A stretch of 64,000 nt of DNA from Phlebotomus papatasi. Taxonomy: Eukaryota > Arthropoda > Insecta > Diptera > Psychodidae. The DNA is taken from the NCBI RefSeq assembly GCF_024763615.1, contig NC_077222.1, positions 2,170,001-2,234,000 on the forward strand. The letters run 5' to 3'. The notes under the pieces were generated by a model, which saw only the letters and a list, made by a program, of their open reading frames with translations, was not told where the DNA came from and made no database searches. Below, in pieces: positions 45,000 to 56,835 of this stretch (its first letter is position 1; each line of letters opens with the position of its first letter). Position numbers and translations under genes: made by a program.

Positions 45000-46820
45000 T
45001 ATACTGATTTGCATAATTATGCTTAAATTTGACCTTATGGAAAGAAGATTACGAATACCTATGATAACGAAAAATTAATGGATTATTTATATAACTTTCT
45101 TTCTTGAGAGTTCGAGCAGGAAAAAAAAACAACAATACTTTTTTATGCTGAGTATCTATTTACATAGAGGAAAGAGCATAAAATTCTGCCTGATGGTAAG
45201 GGAGTCCTGTTTTCACATCTTTATACCTCATATAAAATCCAAAGTTTTAGTATAATTTTGCATATAAAACTTTTGTGAGCTTTTCAGGTTTGCTTACAAG
45301 CTCAGATAACATTCCAATATAGTTCTCAAGAGACCTGTGATTTAGGGATTGTCGGTGCGGGGGATGAAGAATGTGGAGTTGGAAAAAAAAATGTTAGAAA
45401 TACTGACTATCCCAGAGTATGCATATATTTATCTCCATTTTATGCAAAAAGGAAGCCCTCTCCTGAATGAAAAATGCTACACTTTGGGAGCTTACAAAAC
45501 TCTCATTCGCTACTTTCTGTTTTTTTTTCCTAGATATAGCCTCATGGAAAATTCTATACTACATCCTGTAAAATTATTCCATATGTGGCTAGCATAAACG
45601 TCAGTAGGACATATTTTCAGGTGAATGTGAAGTACATTCAAGTGCTGATTAAATACAAGAGACATAAACTGGGGAATATATACAACAAAAGAGTCGAGCG
45701 CAATTTTGTGGATGGGAAATTGTTCAGAGTTTTCCGCGAAAAAGCATTGTGATAGAAGGACATTCAATTTGGCGACATAAATAATTTATAAAATCCTGAA
45801 AATGTTCTTTTAGTGCAGTGTCGCAGGAAATTTTACCAGGATAATGTGTCTATTTTGTACTCCATAAAATGCTTAAATCTATACATCAGCATCATACGAT
45901 TATCTCTTGTATCATAAAGTATCACGGTAATATGGAATTTGTTGCTTCCCTGCACACTTAAAGGATGGGCGGTGATTGTACAAAAAGGGAAAATTTGTTG
46001 AAACAACTACAACATTAAGTATTTGATGTTAAAAATCTTTATAATTTATCAAATTTCCGTCTTTAATAGTAATAAAACATTTTAACAAATTTTACTATTA
46101 AAGTTTCGTTGTACTAACCGATAGAACTAAAAAATTCTAAGTAAGAAATCCAAATTAGTAAGTAAAAATATAAAATGGGAAAGAAAAAATCTCATATTTC
46201 AAAAACTAGGGGAAGGTGCCCAGTTTTTGAAATAAATTGCGGAGTGGTGGTAATAAAGATACAGCACTAGAATTGCTAATATATGTGATGAGAAAGTTAC
46301 GACAAATGCTGATTTAAGTGGCGCACTATTATTTTTTTCATTGACAAGAGCAGAATATAATAATTTATCCCATGCTGAACAATATTTGGAAGAAGTTCAG
46401 ATAATCTTCATGAAATCAATTTTTAGTTTTAGAGAATAACACAAAAAAAACACATTTTCTTTCGAAATAGAAAAAAATAGTCTTCAAAACTGGTCGTATT
46501 GGATTGTTGCATAAGTTCGTTGGGCTCACAAATGTAAATTTCAACAGATATTTTCTTTTAGAAATATTGGCCTCAATTCTGAGACCAAAATCAAGATTAA
46601 GATCAAGAAAATTTCAAGAGTTTTGCATTCTGAAATAAAAAAAATGCTCTCTCGTGGAGTTCGAGCAGTTACAAAAAATCAAATGTCAATCAAAAATCAA
46701 ATGTCTCGGAATCTTGAAATCCAAAATCCAAGTTATTTAAGGATATTTTAGGATTAAAGAGGAAAATCTTGAGAATCGCATGAAAATTTTGGAGATAGGG
46801 GGATAGTTTGTTTCAAGAAT
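45000..46820. other. no gene recognised
   Basis: The frames at 45349-45767 have no recognisable domain. Nothing else supported. Confidence 0.4.
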
Positions 46821-46830
46821 GGGTCCAGGT

Positions 46831-47090
46831 CAAAATCCCAAATGCTAAAATCCCGAATTCTTTAAAGTGTCACAGCAACTCCCACGATTGTACCTGCGCT
46901 TTCTGAAGGCAAAGGGAAATCTTCTGTGTCTTAGGAAATTATTCTAAACATTTTCCTCCATATAATTTCATCCCTTTGTGGATTTTGAAAATTCGGGATT
47001 TTGGCTTTCGGGAGGTTGGCCTTTTCGGGATTTTGGTGTTCGGGATTTTAACTTTCGGGATTTTGGCTTTCGGAAATTTGGCTGCCACCC
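46831..47090. mobile_element. fold-back element with 15-bp repeat termini, copy 1
   Basis: Left end 'gtcaaaatcccaaatgctaa' plus 'aatcccgaatt'; right end is several TTCGGGATTTTGGCT-type units to about 47085. Inverted termini made of short tandem repeats recall the design of Drosophila FB elements. Middle 'aaagggaaatcttctgtg' and 'attttcctccatataatttc' are shared with copy 2. Confidence 0.7.
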
Positions 47091-47095
47091 ATCGG

Positions 47096-47180
47096 ACTGT
47101 ACTGCTGTAAGTAGAAACGTCAAAATTCTGTCAAAAGTGGAATTGTTGACGAAAATGGCTCCCAATGTGTAGAGGCCTTA
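47096..47180. mobile_element. hairpin MITE GGCCTCTACACATTGGGAGC, half copy
   Basis: Only the right half is present ('tgctgtaagtagaaacgtca' to 'ctcccaatgtgtagaggcct'). It abuts the fold-back element. Confidence 0.7.
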
Positions 47181-47189
47181 ACTCAAAAT

Positions 47190-47640
47190 ATTCGAAACGC
47201 AATGTCTTCCTTTTAGATCAATGTGTCTGGTGATACGATTTTTTTAATAGTTTACTTCATTTGTACAATTATAATGTGAACTACATTGAACGAAATAAAC
47301 AAAATCGTATAAGAAATAAGTTTTTTAAGGAAAAAAACTAAAACAGAAAATAACAATTTAAAAAAATAACAATAAATAATAATATCTCGGAAGCTAATAT
47401 ACCGATTAAAGGTTTTTTTTTTTTAAATTAGTCAACATCAGCGATCGAAATTCACTATAAGATTGTTCTAATTACAAATTTCATGAATATAACGTTATCT
47501 AAATAAATGTTATCTAAACATTTTAAGAATTTAAAATAATTAATTAATTACGGTCATTTTAAACTGTTCAAATAGTATTAGTATTAAAGGCAAATGCTAA
47601 GTAAATTCTGCGGAAAATAAAATTTGGTGCATCACTTGAA
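47190..47640. other. no gene recognised
   Basis: Very AT-rich. Confidence 0.4.
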
Positions 47641-47645
47641 GTATA

Positions 47646-48482
47646 CGGGAGACTGGGGCAAAAAGTCACAAACCGGATATTTTATTTTTTACAAGCTACC
47701 CTAGCGCCCTGGAAATTTCTAATTAGTACAGTTTTATAGAAAATTTAATGCCCTACAACTTTGTGAAAATAATTTTCCTCTATTTTGTAAGGAAATACAT
47801 TTATCGAGCTGTTTTCTAAAAGGTAATTTTGTGACCATTCTCAAAAATGCTGGGGCAAATAGTACCAGCTATGGGATATTATCACATTTTGATTTGCTTT
47901 ATTACGGGCTTTCGTAAATTTTAAAAAAATAGCTAGGTGACATATTTTGATAGGAAATTTATTCCTCTACACCTTTTTAAAACACAGTTTTTTCTATCTG
48001 AACGAGAAAAACGCTTTTCAAGCTATTTTAGAATAAAAAACACAAAAGAGACATCAGAAATTGCTTCGGTTTTTCTTACTTTTTGCTCCATACGTTTTGT
48101 TACTTTTTACCCCAAGTGGTCATTTTTAATAAAAGGAATTTCTGCAGATAAGAATCTTTGTATAATTCTAAAATTGACAGTGGTTTCGTATTCAAAGAAT
48201 CCAAATCATTTAGGAAATATCTACCAGTGCGTAAATTTTGAAAAATAAGTAGGTCAAAATTGATATCTGCTGTAAGGAAAACATTTGAAAAATAGGGCTA
48301 AAAATTTCAGTATTTTTTTATTTCCTGAATTCCTTGTTCGAATTCTAAGAAACTTACGACTAACTTTGAAGAAGCCCTATGGAGGCCATCTATGGAAAAC
48401 AATTTTAGTCGCTATCTCTTTTATCTTGGAAGGTATTGAATTTTCAAATTTCCAATTTGTGATTTTTTGCCCCAGTCTCCCC
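47646..48482. mobile_element. 837-bp inverted-repeat element GGGAGACTGGGGCAAAAAGT
   Basis: Ends 'gggagactggggcaaaaagt' and the inverse of 'ttttttgccccagtctcccc'. 'ctggggcaaatagtac' and 'ctttttaccccaag' lie inside, suggesting subterminal copies. The 103- and 87-codon frames inside do not resemble a transposase. Confidence 0.78.
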
Positions 48483-48489
48483 ATTAGTT

Positions 48490-50020
48490 TGCAGAGCCTT
48501 ACAAAAGTCTTCAGTTTATCAATCTTCTGGAAGTCATTCAAAGCTTAGTTAATTCTACTAAAACTCTTTCAAATGGACTAATGATTTATTAAGTCCATAA
48601 CATGAAAAAACTTAAGTAACTAAACATATTTTACTTTAAAAAATTCTACTGACGTGGTTAGTAAATTCTGCCCAGATTAACTTTCCCGTGTACAAGGGAT
48701 ATTTTATTAATAATGCAGCAGTGGGTTGTTGTCTCTTGCGATATTGCCAGGATGAAGGGATGGTTAATGTTAATGCAACACCTGTCGGAGGAGTAATTTT
48801 GAATTCATTTTAAAATTCACACACAAGTATCTCCAATTTGGCGACATTTATCGTTAACCCCATTTGCCCAAAAGTACCCCATATATCTTACATCCTGAGC
48901 CAAGAGTATTTTGAACATTGTAAAAAATCACTTGTTATGGTTCCACCAACTTTTCCTTCACCCCAAAACAGAGAGAGAACATCAATAAATTTCAAAGTTT
49001 TACGGGTTAAGATTAAAAATAAGACGGAAATTTTTCCTACAGACTGAGTTTTGAGAAAGAAAGTGAATAAAATAAATTCACCTTGGAAATGCATCAAGGG
49101 ATAATTTTTTGTTGTTGTTGTTGTTGTTGCCTGTACTCTGGGAAAAACATCCATTGCGCCCCATTTACTTCCCATGGTGAAGGCTGTAATCGGGCACATA
49201 AAAATATTAACTCACTATCAGCTGGGAACCAGAATGATTTCTCCTCCATTTAGCTAAAGGATCCCTTTCTCTCTCTCAGCACAGGGTATCACTATAGAGG
49301 TCTATTTGGGAAAAGGCATTTTACTCATTTACTATCTCATTTATTTTTTATCATTATCAGATTCTGCCGACTCCCAAATGGGTATTAATATGCTGGAGAG
49401 ACGGTATTTATGGCTTGGTGCTGTTCTAATTGAATCGTTCGTGTTTTCTGGGTGAAACACGAGGCAGCAATTAGATCTAATAGAACAAGACTAATACGTT
49501 ACCACAGTAACTCAATAATATTGAATACTGTTAGTGTTAGATTTTAGAGAAATATTGTATATTATTTTATAATTGGTGAAACAGAGCGATTAATCATGTC
49601 ATTATGCCAGGAAAGTGAGACAGATAGGATAAACTATGTCGAAAATTATTTATTGCACTCCAAATGAGCCGTTAAAAACAACAATCCATCATTGATGGGG
49701 AAGGATTATGCTACGGGAATAAACACTAATGCATGGATAGATAGAGATATATAGCTATATGGAGAGAAGGGGTTCAATGTACATAGGATTTAGTTGCTTT
49801 CAGCCCGTCACATGCAATGAAAACACCTTTAATTTAATTGATTCTAATTTGTTTCTTGCTATCCCATGGCTTTTATGTCACACAAAATTTGTGAGCAACA
49901 ACAACCAAAACAATTCTGCTGGAAAATTTGAGGAATGCTTGAAATAAAAAAGCACTTTAAAAATTTTTATTAGTACTTTTTCCTCTGTTAGTACGATTAA
50001 ATTCATGATAAAAAAACGTC
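48490..50020. other. single-copy-looking DNA, no gene recognised
   Basis: Contains a (GTT)n tract at 49111-49130. The frames at 48838-49199 are partly on that tract and are not supported. Confidence 0.4.
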
Positions 50021-50024
50021 TAAA

Positions 50025-50150
50025 CAAGTAAACAAGTCTGCCACTCACGATTGACTTTGGGTGCCGATCAGCGCAATCTTAGAGACAGATCGGCGCGATC
50101 TGTCGATCTGCCTCTCGTGGTTCAATCGCTAGCTATACTTGTTTATCGAC
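50025..50150. mobile_element. small inverted-repeat element, GATCGGCGCGATC core
   Basis: 'aacaagt…cactcacgattga' and 'tcaatcgctag…acttgttta' bracket a GC-rich palindromic middle (GATCAGCGC, GATCGGCGCGATC, GATCGACAGATC-like). Confidence 0.4.
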
Positions 50151-50227
50151 TGAAAACGTTAAAATCTCATAACTAAAAAAAGAAAATGGTCAGTAAAATA
50201 ATACATTTTGTTTATTAATAACTCCGG

Positions 50228-50932
50228 TAGGGTGAAAGGAACACATATTGACATTTTGAGAACTCGTATCAGGAGACCTATTGACACCCTACTCTGTACC
50301 ATCTCGAAAACTAAATTTGAACACTTATCCTTATCGAAAAACGCAGATTAATGAAAAAAAGTTATATTACTTACATTTTATTGAATGTGTTACGGCGCGA
50401 AACGCCTCTGGTGGAAAATACGACAATTACTGCCATCAGGCAACACCCCTTCCCTTTTTCATCATGTCAACGTCGCCAAGGCACACCTTTTTTTTAGTTT
50501 AGTGAATAAAATCCGCTTTTGTTAAAAGAATCAAAAGAGCTTTTATTCTAACAATCATCACGCAACACTCCCAAGGATTTGAGGCAGCGAAAGGCGAATA
50601 AAGATTGTTTATCGGGCAAAGGAAATTGGTTCTTCTTCGCCAAATATAATAAAAATTTATTCATTCATCTCACAGGTTTGTAGAGATCCACAGGATCCAG
50701 CCTGGGAATACACAAACAGCATTCACTCTAACATATTATCACACTCACAGGTTCGTACAGATCCAACAGGATCCAGCCTGGGAAGATTCCAATATCATTC
50801 AATCTTATACTCATCGTACACACAGGTTTGCCTCGCGACCAGAATGCATTAAATAAATTTCAACATTTTGACAAAAGTGTCAATAGGGGTTCCCCGTTGA
50901 AGAAGTGTTCATTCGACCCTACAACTTTTAGG
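50228..50932. mobile_element. TAGGGTGAAAGGAACAC element, 705 bp
   Basis: Left TAGGGTGAAAGGAACACATA 'ttgacat'; right '…gtgtcaataggggttcccc' and 'ttcattcgaccct' form imperfect inverted ends. A 75-bp direct repeat lies inside (next entry). Related ends at 35311 and 55809-56083. Confidence 0.55.
50671..50830 (+). repeat. 75-bp tandem repeat, 2.1 units
   Basis: 'cacaggtttgtagagatcca' begins at 50671, its variant at 50746 and a third start at 50821. 'aggatccagcctgggaa' is conserved in both units. Confidence 0.85.
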
Positions 50933-51165
50933 TCAGGAAAATTACGTCAAATTAAAGTTGAGATCCTTTTCTTTCAAAAACGTTTTGGATACACGTCTGT
51001 CTCATTATTTTTCATACAAAATTTTATTAAACAAAATTGAATTTGTAGTGACATTCAAAAGAAGAAGAAGAGTGTGAAAAAGATGGATAAACATATGCTA
51101 AACATTTCAGAATGGAAAGGAAGTGAATTTTGATTTCATGAAATTTTTTTGATCTAAACGAATTT
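50916..51165. mobile_element. MITE GGCTCCAGCACACC family, diverged copy
   Basis: 'acaacttttaggtcaggaaa' and 'aaatttttttgatctaaacg' retain the family's termini; the interior still has 'aaaagaagaagaagagtg'. Confidence 0.6.
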
Positions 51166-51309
51166 CACCGAGTTGAACTTGAAATGCACTTAATAAAATT
51201 GAAAAGATGTTCAAAATACCAAACCTTTTTAGCTTTAAAAAAAAAGAAAACCATAAATTGACAAAAAACGTTTTAAGTTTCAAGTTTTATTAAGTTTTCA
51301 AAATTGTGA

Positions 51310-51450
51310 CGTCCTTTGTGACTGTGGGGTGATCCAAACCACCCCCTATTTGTGTGTTTGTCCGTTGTCCCCTGCCCCTTGAGGAGCAGAAGATTTGATG
51401 TCGGCAAATCCGCTTTCCATTGACGTGGTCCGTTTCTGGGCAAGACATAC
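51310..51450 (-). other. short GC-rich patch, possibly coding remnant
   Basis: On the minus strand ATG at 51450 opens a 52-codon frame (MSCPETDHVNGKRICRHQIF…). The composition is unlike the flanks, but there is no family match and the length is within chance. Confidence 0.15.
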
Positions 51451-52230
51451 TTTAATTTTTTAAAGCCTCGACACGATTAATTAATTAAAAGTTTTCAAAA
51501 ATGCTTGTCAATAATTTTCAATCTTTCAAATGCGCAAAAGGAAAAACAAATATATTAATTTGCCTAATTCGAATCTGGGGGAATCTTTCTTCCTTTTCAT
51601 TCGATTTTATTAATTTTCGAATATGTATTGAGGTGAACATTTTGTCCATAAACAAATTATGATAGAAAATTTGTAGTTTTGAAATTTGAACTGGTATGTG
51701 CCTGAAAATCACGAAAAAAGAGAATTCGTCACAATCTTCATTTCTTGATTTCGAGCTCTCTGCAAAACTGCGACGTTTTGCCGTATCTTTTTTTCTTAAT
51801 TTGGAGAGTTAAATAAACAAGTACAAATAATTACTAATTTTTAAAAATCCAAGGGTGTTAGCGCACTAAGAAATTTCTCATTGAAATTTTAAGATGAATT
51901 GCTCATTAAAAGTTTTAAAATGAAATTGTGAAGAATCTCATCTAACTAGTTGAAATTTATCACTTAGTCAGGAGAAATTTGCTCCATACAAAGTGCAAAA
52001 GTTCTGAAAGTATTGTACAGATTTTTAACCATAGTGTTTCTCTCTTGAAAAATTCTTTAGAAAATCACATGGAATTCCTAAGGAAGAAAACAGGGGAGAT
52101 CCTAAAGGAATTGACATGAAGGTTCTTTTTAAAATTCTTCTAAGGAATTCTTCTGCATTTATGCTATTTTTTTAGAAAATTCTAAATAGGGATTTCTTTC
52201 AGAATATTGACAATGAATTAGATTTAGGGG
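51450..52230. other. no gene recognised
   Basis: Nothing supported. Confidence 0.4.
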
Positions 52231-52234
52231 ACAG

Positions 52235-52449
52235 GAGGGGAAAGTCGTCTGCTTTTGAATGCAGCAGCCTTTGAGTATTTTATTTTTTTATTTCCCAAAC
52301 TTAAACTTCCAGTCCATACACTATACTTAATACTATTAACTATTTTTAATAAACTTCGATTAATTAAACAGAATTTTTACTCTGGAAAATAAGAGAAAAA
52401 TTGAAATATTCAAAGGCTGCTGCATTCAAAGGCAGACGACTTTCCCCTA
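52235..52449. mobile_element. hairpin MITE GGGGAAAGTCGTCTGC
   Basis: 'aggggaaagtcgtctgcttt' and 'aggcagacgactttccccta' plus 'tgaatgcagcagcctttga' and its inverse give about 40 bp of nearly perfect terminal pairing. Confidence 0.87.
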
Positions 52450-53070
52450 ATTTTTTATAACCTTTTTACGGAAATTAGATAATTAGATATTGTTTAAGAG
52501 AAGAATTCACTGTTTTTAAGGTTATTACTATTTTAAGTAAGGGCCCAAATACTCGTACACTCAGGTTGATCCTCGAGAATATTTAGTTTTCAAAATTTAG
52601 CAATAAAGACTCCGGTAAAGGAAATTTATACAAAGGACCTTTAAATTATGATACTAAGCCCTCAGTGTATGACAGTTTGGAATAAATCCTTACTGCCATA
52701 TTTCACAGGCTACATATTCTCAGAGATCATCCTGATTCTCTTTGGACCCTAATTGGTCCCTAATACGGGCTTCAGATCTAAGATTTAGCCATATGGCTCA
52801 ACTGCTCTAATTTCTTATCAATTTTCTTAGCAATCATTCGATTTTTTGGAAAAATTTAACTTCGGATTGGATTATTAAAGATAAGTGACCTATAGGGTTC
52901 TCAAAAAGCAATAAAATTTCTTGCTATTTAGGATTTTGAGACCTTCGAAAACTAGGCTAAACCTCTAGTTTGAAGACGGTTTAAGGCTCTAGACTGGATA
53001 GAACCTAGGTTTAAGTCAAAAGACAGGTTAGCGGAATACATTGAAATTATGATTTAGTCAATATTTCTAT
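52450..53070. other. no gene recognised
   Basis: Nothing supported. Confidence 0.4.
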
Positions 53071-53074
53071 TATA

Positions 53075-53281
53075 CAGTATGACTCCAATAGTGTCAATGC
53101 ATTTGGTTTTTGTTATTCTGCAGTTTTCTAAGTTAATTTATTTCAATTATTTGTTTTAAATTTCGTTCCAGATTCTTAGTTAACTAAAGAAGTCTAAAAG
53201 TTTAAAATTTTCCCTGAATTTTTGCATATTTTCCAATATTATTTAAAACGTTTATACCTTGACACTATCGCTGTCGTACTG
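53075..53281. mobile_element. Tc1/mariner-pogo-type MITE, 207 bp
   Basis: Ends CAGTATGACTCCAATAGTGT 'caa' and inverse CAGTACGACAGCGATAGTGT 'caa', flanked by TA. Same layout (CAGTR…GATAG(A/T)GTCAA) as the 1086-bp element at 14096. Confidence 0.82.
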
Positions 53282-53289
53282 TAATTTTA

Positions 53290-54580
53290 CCATAAGCCTT
53301 CTCTCTTATCCTCTCTCTAATCCTAAGGTCTGTACATGTACATTTAAAGATTGTACTAAAATTTATTTTTAAGATCTCCTAAAAAGACCATAAGTCCAAA
53401 TCTCTAACCGTTTAATTTCTAGATCAGTAACAGACATGCGGACAATTCAGGATTTGTATATTCTTTTATTTTTGCATTCGAGCAATGAAACAAACATTTC
53501 AAACAATTTTGCGGGACTTGTTAGCTGAGGCAAAAGTTTATTTTGTCATGTCACACAATTGAATATAAAATTGGAAAAAGCTCTCACGGACTTTTCTCCA
53601 TTTCCGCGCCTTTTTTCCCCCCGAAAAAAAAATTGTTTGGCTTGAAAGGCTAAATGAGTTTTAGTGCGGGGAAAATTAAAATTTTAATGAAACAATTAAG
53701 TGGGTAGGGGGAAAAGCCGTCAGTGAATCATCAGAAAAAAAAATTGTATTTGAAAGTTCCATGATGGAGGGCATTATAACACAGGGAAAACTTAATGAAC
53801 TCTTTTGGCATTGCTAGGCATTATCCAAAAGCCCGTTTAACAACAAAGTGTCTCTATGGGGTCTCTCTCTTAACACATGTACGCTCTAAAGCGGAATTAT
53901 ATTCCCTGAAATCCTCCCTCTGAACTGAACCCCATTGCATATCACAAAGAGAGACAGAAATCAAATCTACATACATTTAAATGGTTCGAAATTTGCATGT
54001 TCCGCCACTCAACTCTATTCGCTTCAGAGCTTCCCTCTTGTGTACATAATCTATTCGGTCCATTTCGGAATGATTTATGAAATAGAAAGTGGGATTTGTA
54101 ACACCCCTTTCCGTACATCATCCTCTATGTATCTCCCAGTATTTTCTCCAAAATCTGCCCAGAAGGAGACCTAAGTGTCACACGAATAGACCAAATGGTT
54201 GATACTATACACTAGCTTCAATTTAATACTAAGATTAACGTAAATAAATAAATTTATCATATAAATAAATATGAAATGTAAATATTTCAGAGATTTTGAC
54301 CTGTATTATGTTACTCTTTCAAATACTGTGAAGGTGAATTAAATTTAACATTACATACACTAGAAAGTGCATATAACATTAGGACGAAATATAAAAGCTT
54401 TCAAAGCTTTTGAGCTTTAACAGTTTCTCGCAGATTTAATAAAAATTTAATAACGTTCTAATCTTCTTTATAGATCTCGAAGCGGATAAATTTCGGTAAG
54501 TACTCTTTAAAAATTAACTCATTTGGATAAAGATCGATATGAATGGTGATGGACAAATACTTGAGAAGCAAAAGATGTTA
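53290..54580. other. no gene recognised
   Basis: Nothing supported. Confidence 0.4.
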
Positions 54581-54589
54581 GAAATGTAT

Positions 54590-54728
54590 CGTCGGTTGCG
54601 TCTACCTCTGTCGTATCTGCATTTGTCTTGTATCTGCATTTCGTGCAGCTACAATACAGACGTCCTCTCTTGCGTGAAATGCTGACACAAAAGAAATGCA
54701 GATACGACAGAGGTAGACGCAACCGACG
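54590..54728. repeat. perfect 35-bp stem, 69-nt loop
   Basis: Arms 54590-54624 and 54694-54728 are exact inverted copies (outer CGTCGGTTGCG / CGCAACCGACG). The loop contains a further 'gtatctgcattt'. No second copy seen. Confidence 0.9.
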
Positions 54729-54807
54729 GTATGCTTGCTTATTACGTCCACCGCCGTCTTATCGTTGAAATCGAACCTTCAGCGTAACTGTACAAAAGCT
54801 CGTGTAT

Positions 54808-55070
54808 GTATAATAATAATAATAATAATGCTGGCACAACATTCCATGAAGGAACTAGACCTTCCCACAAGGGGATTTCTAGACATGAATTTTTTTCTTA
54901 TACGGGATGAGGTTGTCAGTCCCATGCCCGTGAAATCAAGTGCAGTGAAGCTCACTGAATACATTCCGAACACCTTTAACGTCAGAAAAATTCCTGGTGA
55001 CCTAAAGGCGATTCAAACCCGGGACACTTGCATCATAGAGCAAGTGCTCTACCAATTGACCCATTGAGTA
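54808..55070 (-). mobile_element. tRNA-derived SINE
   Basis: On the minus strand the 5' part reads 'ggtcaattggtagagcac' (D-arm/A box of a tRNA), then an anticodon-like stem CTTGC…GCAAG, then 'ccgggtttgaatcgc' (B box). After a non-tRNA body the element ends 'ttgtgccagc' and (ATT)5. This order (pol III head, body, short repeat tail) is the standard SINE plan; transcription would be by RNA polymerase III and mobilisation by a LINE in trans. The anticodon loop has 8 nt, so this is not a functional tRNA. Frames of 64-110 codons here are shadows. Confidence 0.78.
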
Positions 55071-55378
55071 TGAATAGCCTAAAAGATATCAAAGGTGGAA
55101 TAAAGTATTTTGGCCATAATTAAGCTTTAATGGCCTAATAAATGTTATTCAGATTAATATTAATTGTCGTAGGGTTGTTCTGAAGCTAAACTTAACAATT
55201 ATTGCAATAATTGTTTAATCTGTTCTCAAAATCTGTTTCTAAGTTTAGATTAAATGAAAATGTAATATCTGGATTATAAATATAAGCTTCAGACCAGAAG
55301 TTTACGTATGCAGCTTAAGTGCTAAAACTTTTCTTTAGATTGTACATTAAAGGCAATTCATCCTAGAGAATAAGATAA

Positions 55379-55666
55379 AAAAAACACTGCTATTGTTTGT
55401 ACTTTGAAAATATTCGATCTTTGAGAACCTGCCTAAATTTCAAGACTGAAGACCACTTTAGTGATGAATTAAATATTCTAGATTATCCACATCCCAGTTC
55501 TGTTCAGCAAAGTTTCCAAAATAAAAATTTAAGCAAATCGGTTGAAACAGGCCCTTCAATTGGGTTTAACTTTGACCTTTCAAAATATGATATAGACACA
55601 TTTTGCAGTGATAAAGAAAAAAATCTAGGATTCAATTTTGAAATAAACCAAAAAACTTGGTTTTGA
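55379..55666 (+). CDS. possible coding exon, unrecognised
   Basis: Open for 95 codons after a stop at 55376 and ending at TGA. No ATG near the start. The translation has balanced composition with a repeated idea (SIGFNFDLSKYD and NLGFNFEINQK), more protein-like than most frames here. No domain recognised. It could be a terminal exon or a transposon gag-like remnant, or chance. Confidence 0.22.
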   Translation, partial: KKHCYCLYFENIRSLRTCLNFKTEDHFSDELNILDYPHPSSVQQSFQNKNLSKSVETGPSIGFNFDLSKYDIDTFCSDKEKNLGFNFEINQKTWF

Positions 55667-55808
55667 AAGGGCAAGAGCGAGATTGACGGGAGAAAGAAAA
55701 AAACGTTTAAAGATAATGTTTATTTATGGGTGGTGGACAACAAAGACCGGAAGTCGATATTTCTTAACGTTTGCACTTCAGGCCGGTCACAAGTCAAAAA
55801 AAGCGGAT

Positions 55809-56083
55809 TAGGGCGAAGGAACTTATATTGGCACCTTTTTTGTGCCATTTAGCGTATAATTTGAACACCTATCCTTATAAATTAATTTAAAAAAAATTTA
55901 AAAAAAGCAAATGAAATCTTCCAGGATTTTTTAAGAAATGAGTTAATTACAGTGAATAAATAGTTGTTTACTAAATATTCTTTCTAAAAAAAATTATAAC
56001 ACCTCATTGTCCAATTCTATTCAAAATTTTAACGAAATTGCCCACGAGTATTCCCTGCCAAACAGGTGTTCCTTCGAACCTAT
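55809..56083. mobile_element. TAGGGCGAAGGAAC element, related to TAGGGTGAAAGGAACAC
   Basis: 'tagggcgaaggaacttatat' and 'aacaggtgttccttcgaacc' pair imperfectly. 'tttgaacacctatccttat' is shared with 50317-50335. Confidence 0.5.
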
Positions 56084-56327
56084 ATAAGGGTTTTCTCTTT
56101 GACTTTGAGTAGTAAAAAAGTTTAAGATGTTTAGTGATTCTGGGAAAAGTATCATTAAAGCGGTCATAAGTGCGAGTATTTATTTTTCAATTTAAATATG
56201 TTTTTTAAGGTGCTCAACGGTCCGCAAATAACTTCAACAAATTTTTAGATGACCTTAAAGATTGCCCAAAACAATTTTCATTTCTAGCAAATATTAACTA
56301 TCGATTCTTCACTGCTTGGAATTGGAA

Positions 56328-56561
56328 CCTAGGTATGAATTCTGAGATTATGAGTTTACTTAATAAATTCACTTACCTGATGTCGTCTTATCTAAGTGTT
56401 TCAAAAGACTTTAGCAAAAATTATCATGTAAATTCTGAGATACTGTGAATGTTTCACCTGATACTTTGTATGGAAAGCTCATGAAATACTCACAAAAGAC
56501 GATCTAAAAGCTGTGAATTTATCACGTGAAAAACTCATGAATTTCAGAATTCACCCCTAGG
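56328..56561. mobile_element. MITE CCTAGG(GG)TGAATTCTGA, copy 1
   Basis: Ends 'cctaggtatgaattctgaga' and inverse of 'tttcagaattcacccctagg'. Interior 'gtgaatgtttcac' palindrome. Sister at 60231-60468. Confidence 0.82.
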
Positions 56562-56572
56562 TCGGCTTGGGT

Positions 56573-56835
56573 CCCGGTCAAAATCCCGAAAGCCAAAATC
56601 CCGAATTCTTAAAAGTATCATAGCTACTCCCACGAGTGCACTCGCGCTTGCTGGTGGCAAAGGGAAATCTTCTGTGCCTTCGGAAATTTTTCTAAACATT
56701 TTCCTCCATATAGTTTCATCCCTTTCAGGTTTTTAAAAATTCGGGATTTTGGCTTTCGGGATTTTGGCCTTTTCGGGATTTTAGCTTCCGGGATTTTGGC
56801 TTTCGAAATTTTGGCTTTCGGGATTTTGACTGCCA
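56573..56835. mobile_element. fold-back element with 15-bp repeat termini, copy 2
   Basis: 'ggtcaaaatcccgaaagcca' plus 'aaatcccgaattc' on the left and about six TTCGGGATTTTGGCT units on the right, ending 'gggattttgact'. It begins about 10 bp after the preceding MITE. Confidence 0.75.

Noticed and set aside
54735..55067. 110-codon frame, plus strand
   Set aside because: Antisense to the tRNA-derived SINE; openness follows from the SINE sequence.
55000..55070. Functional tRNA gene on the minus strand
   Set aside because: Anticodon loop is 8 nt, the acceptor stem does not pair, and a SINE body and tail follow.
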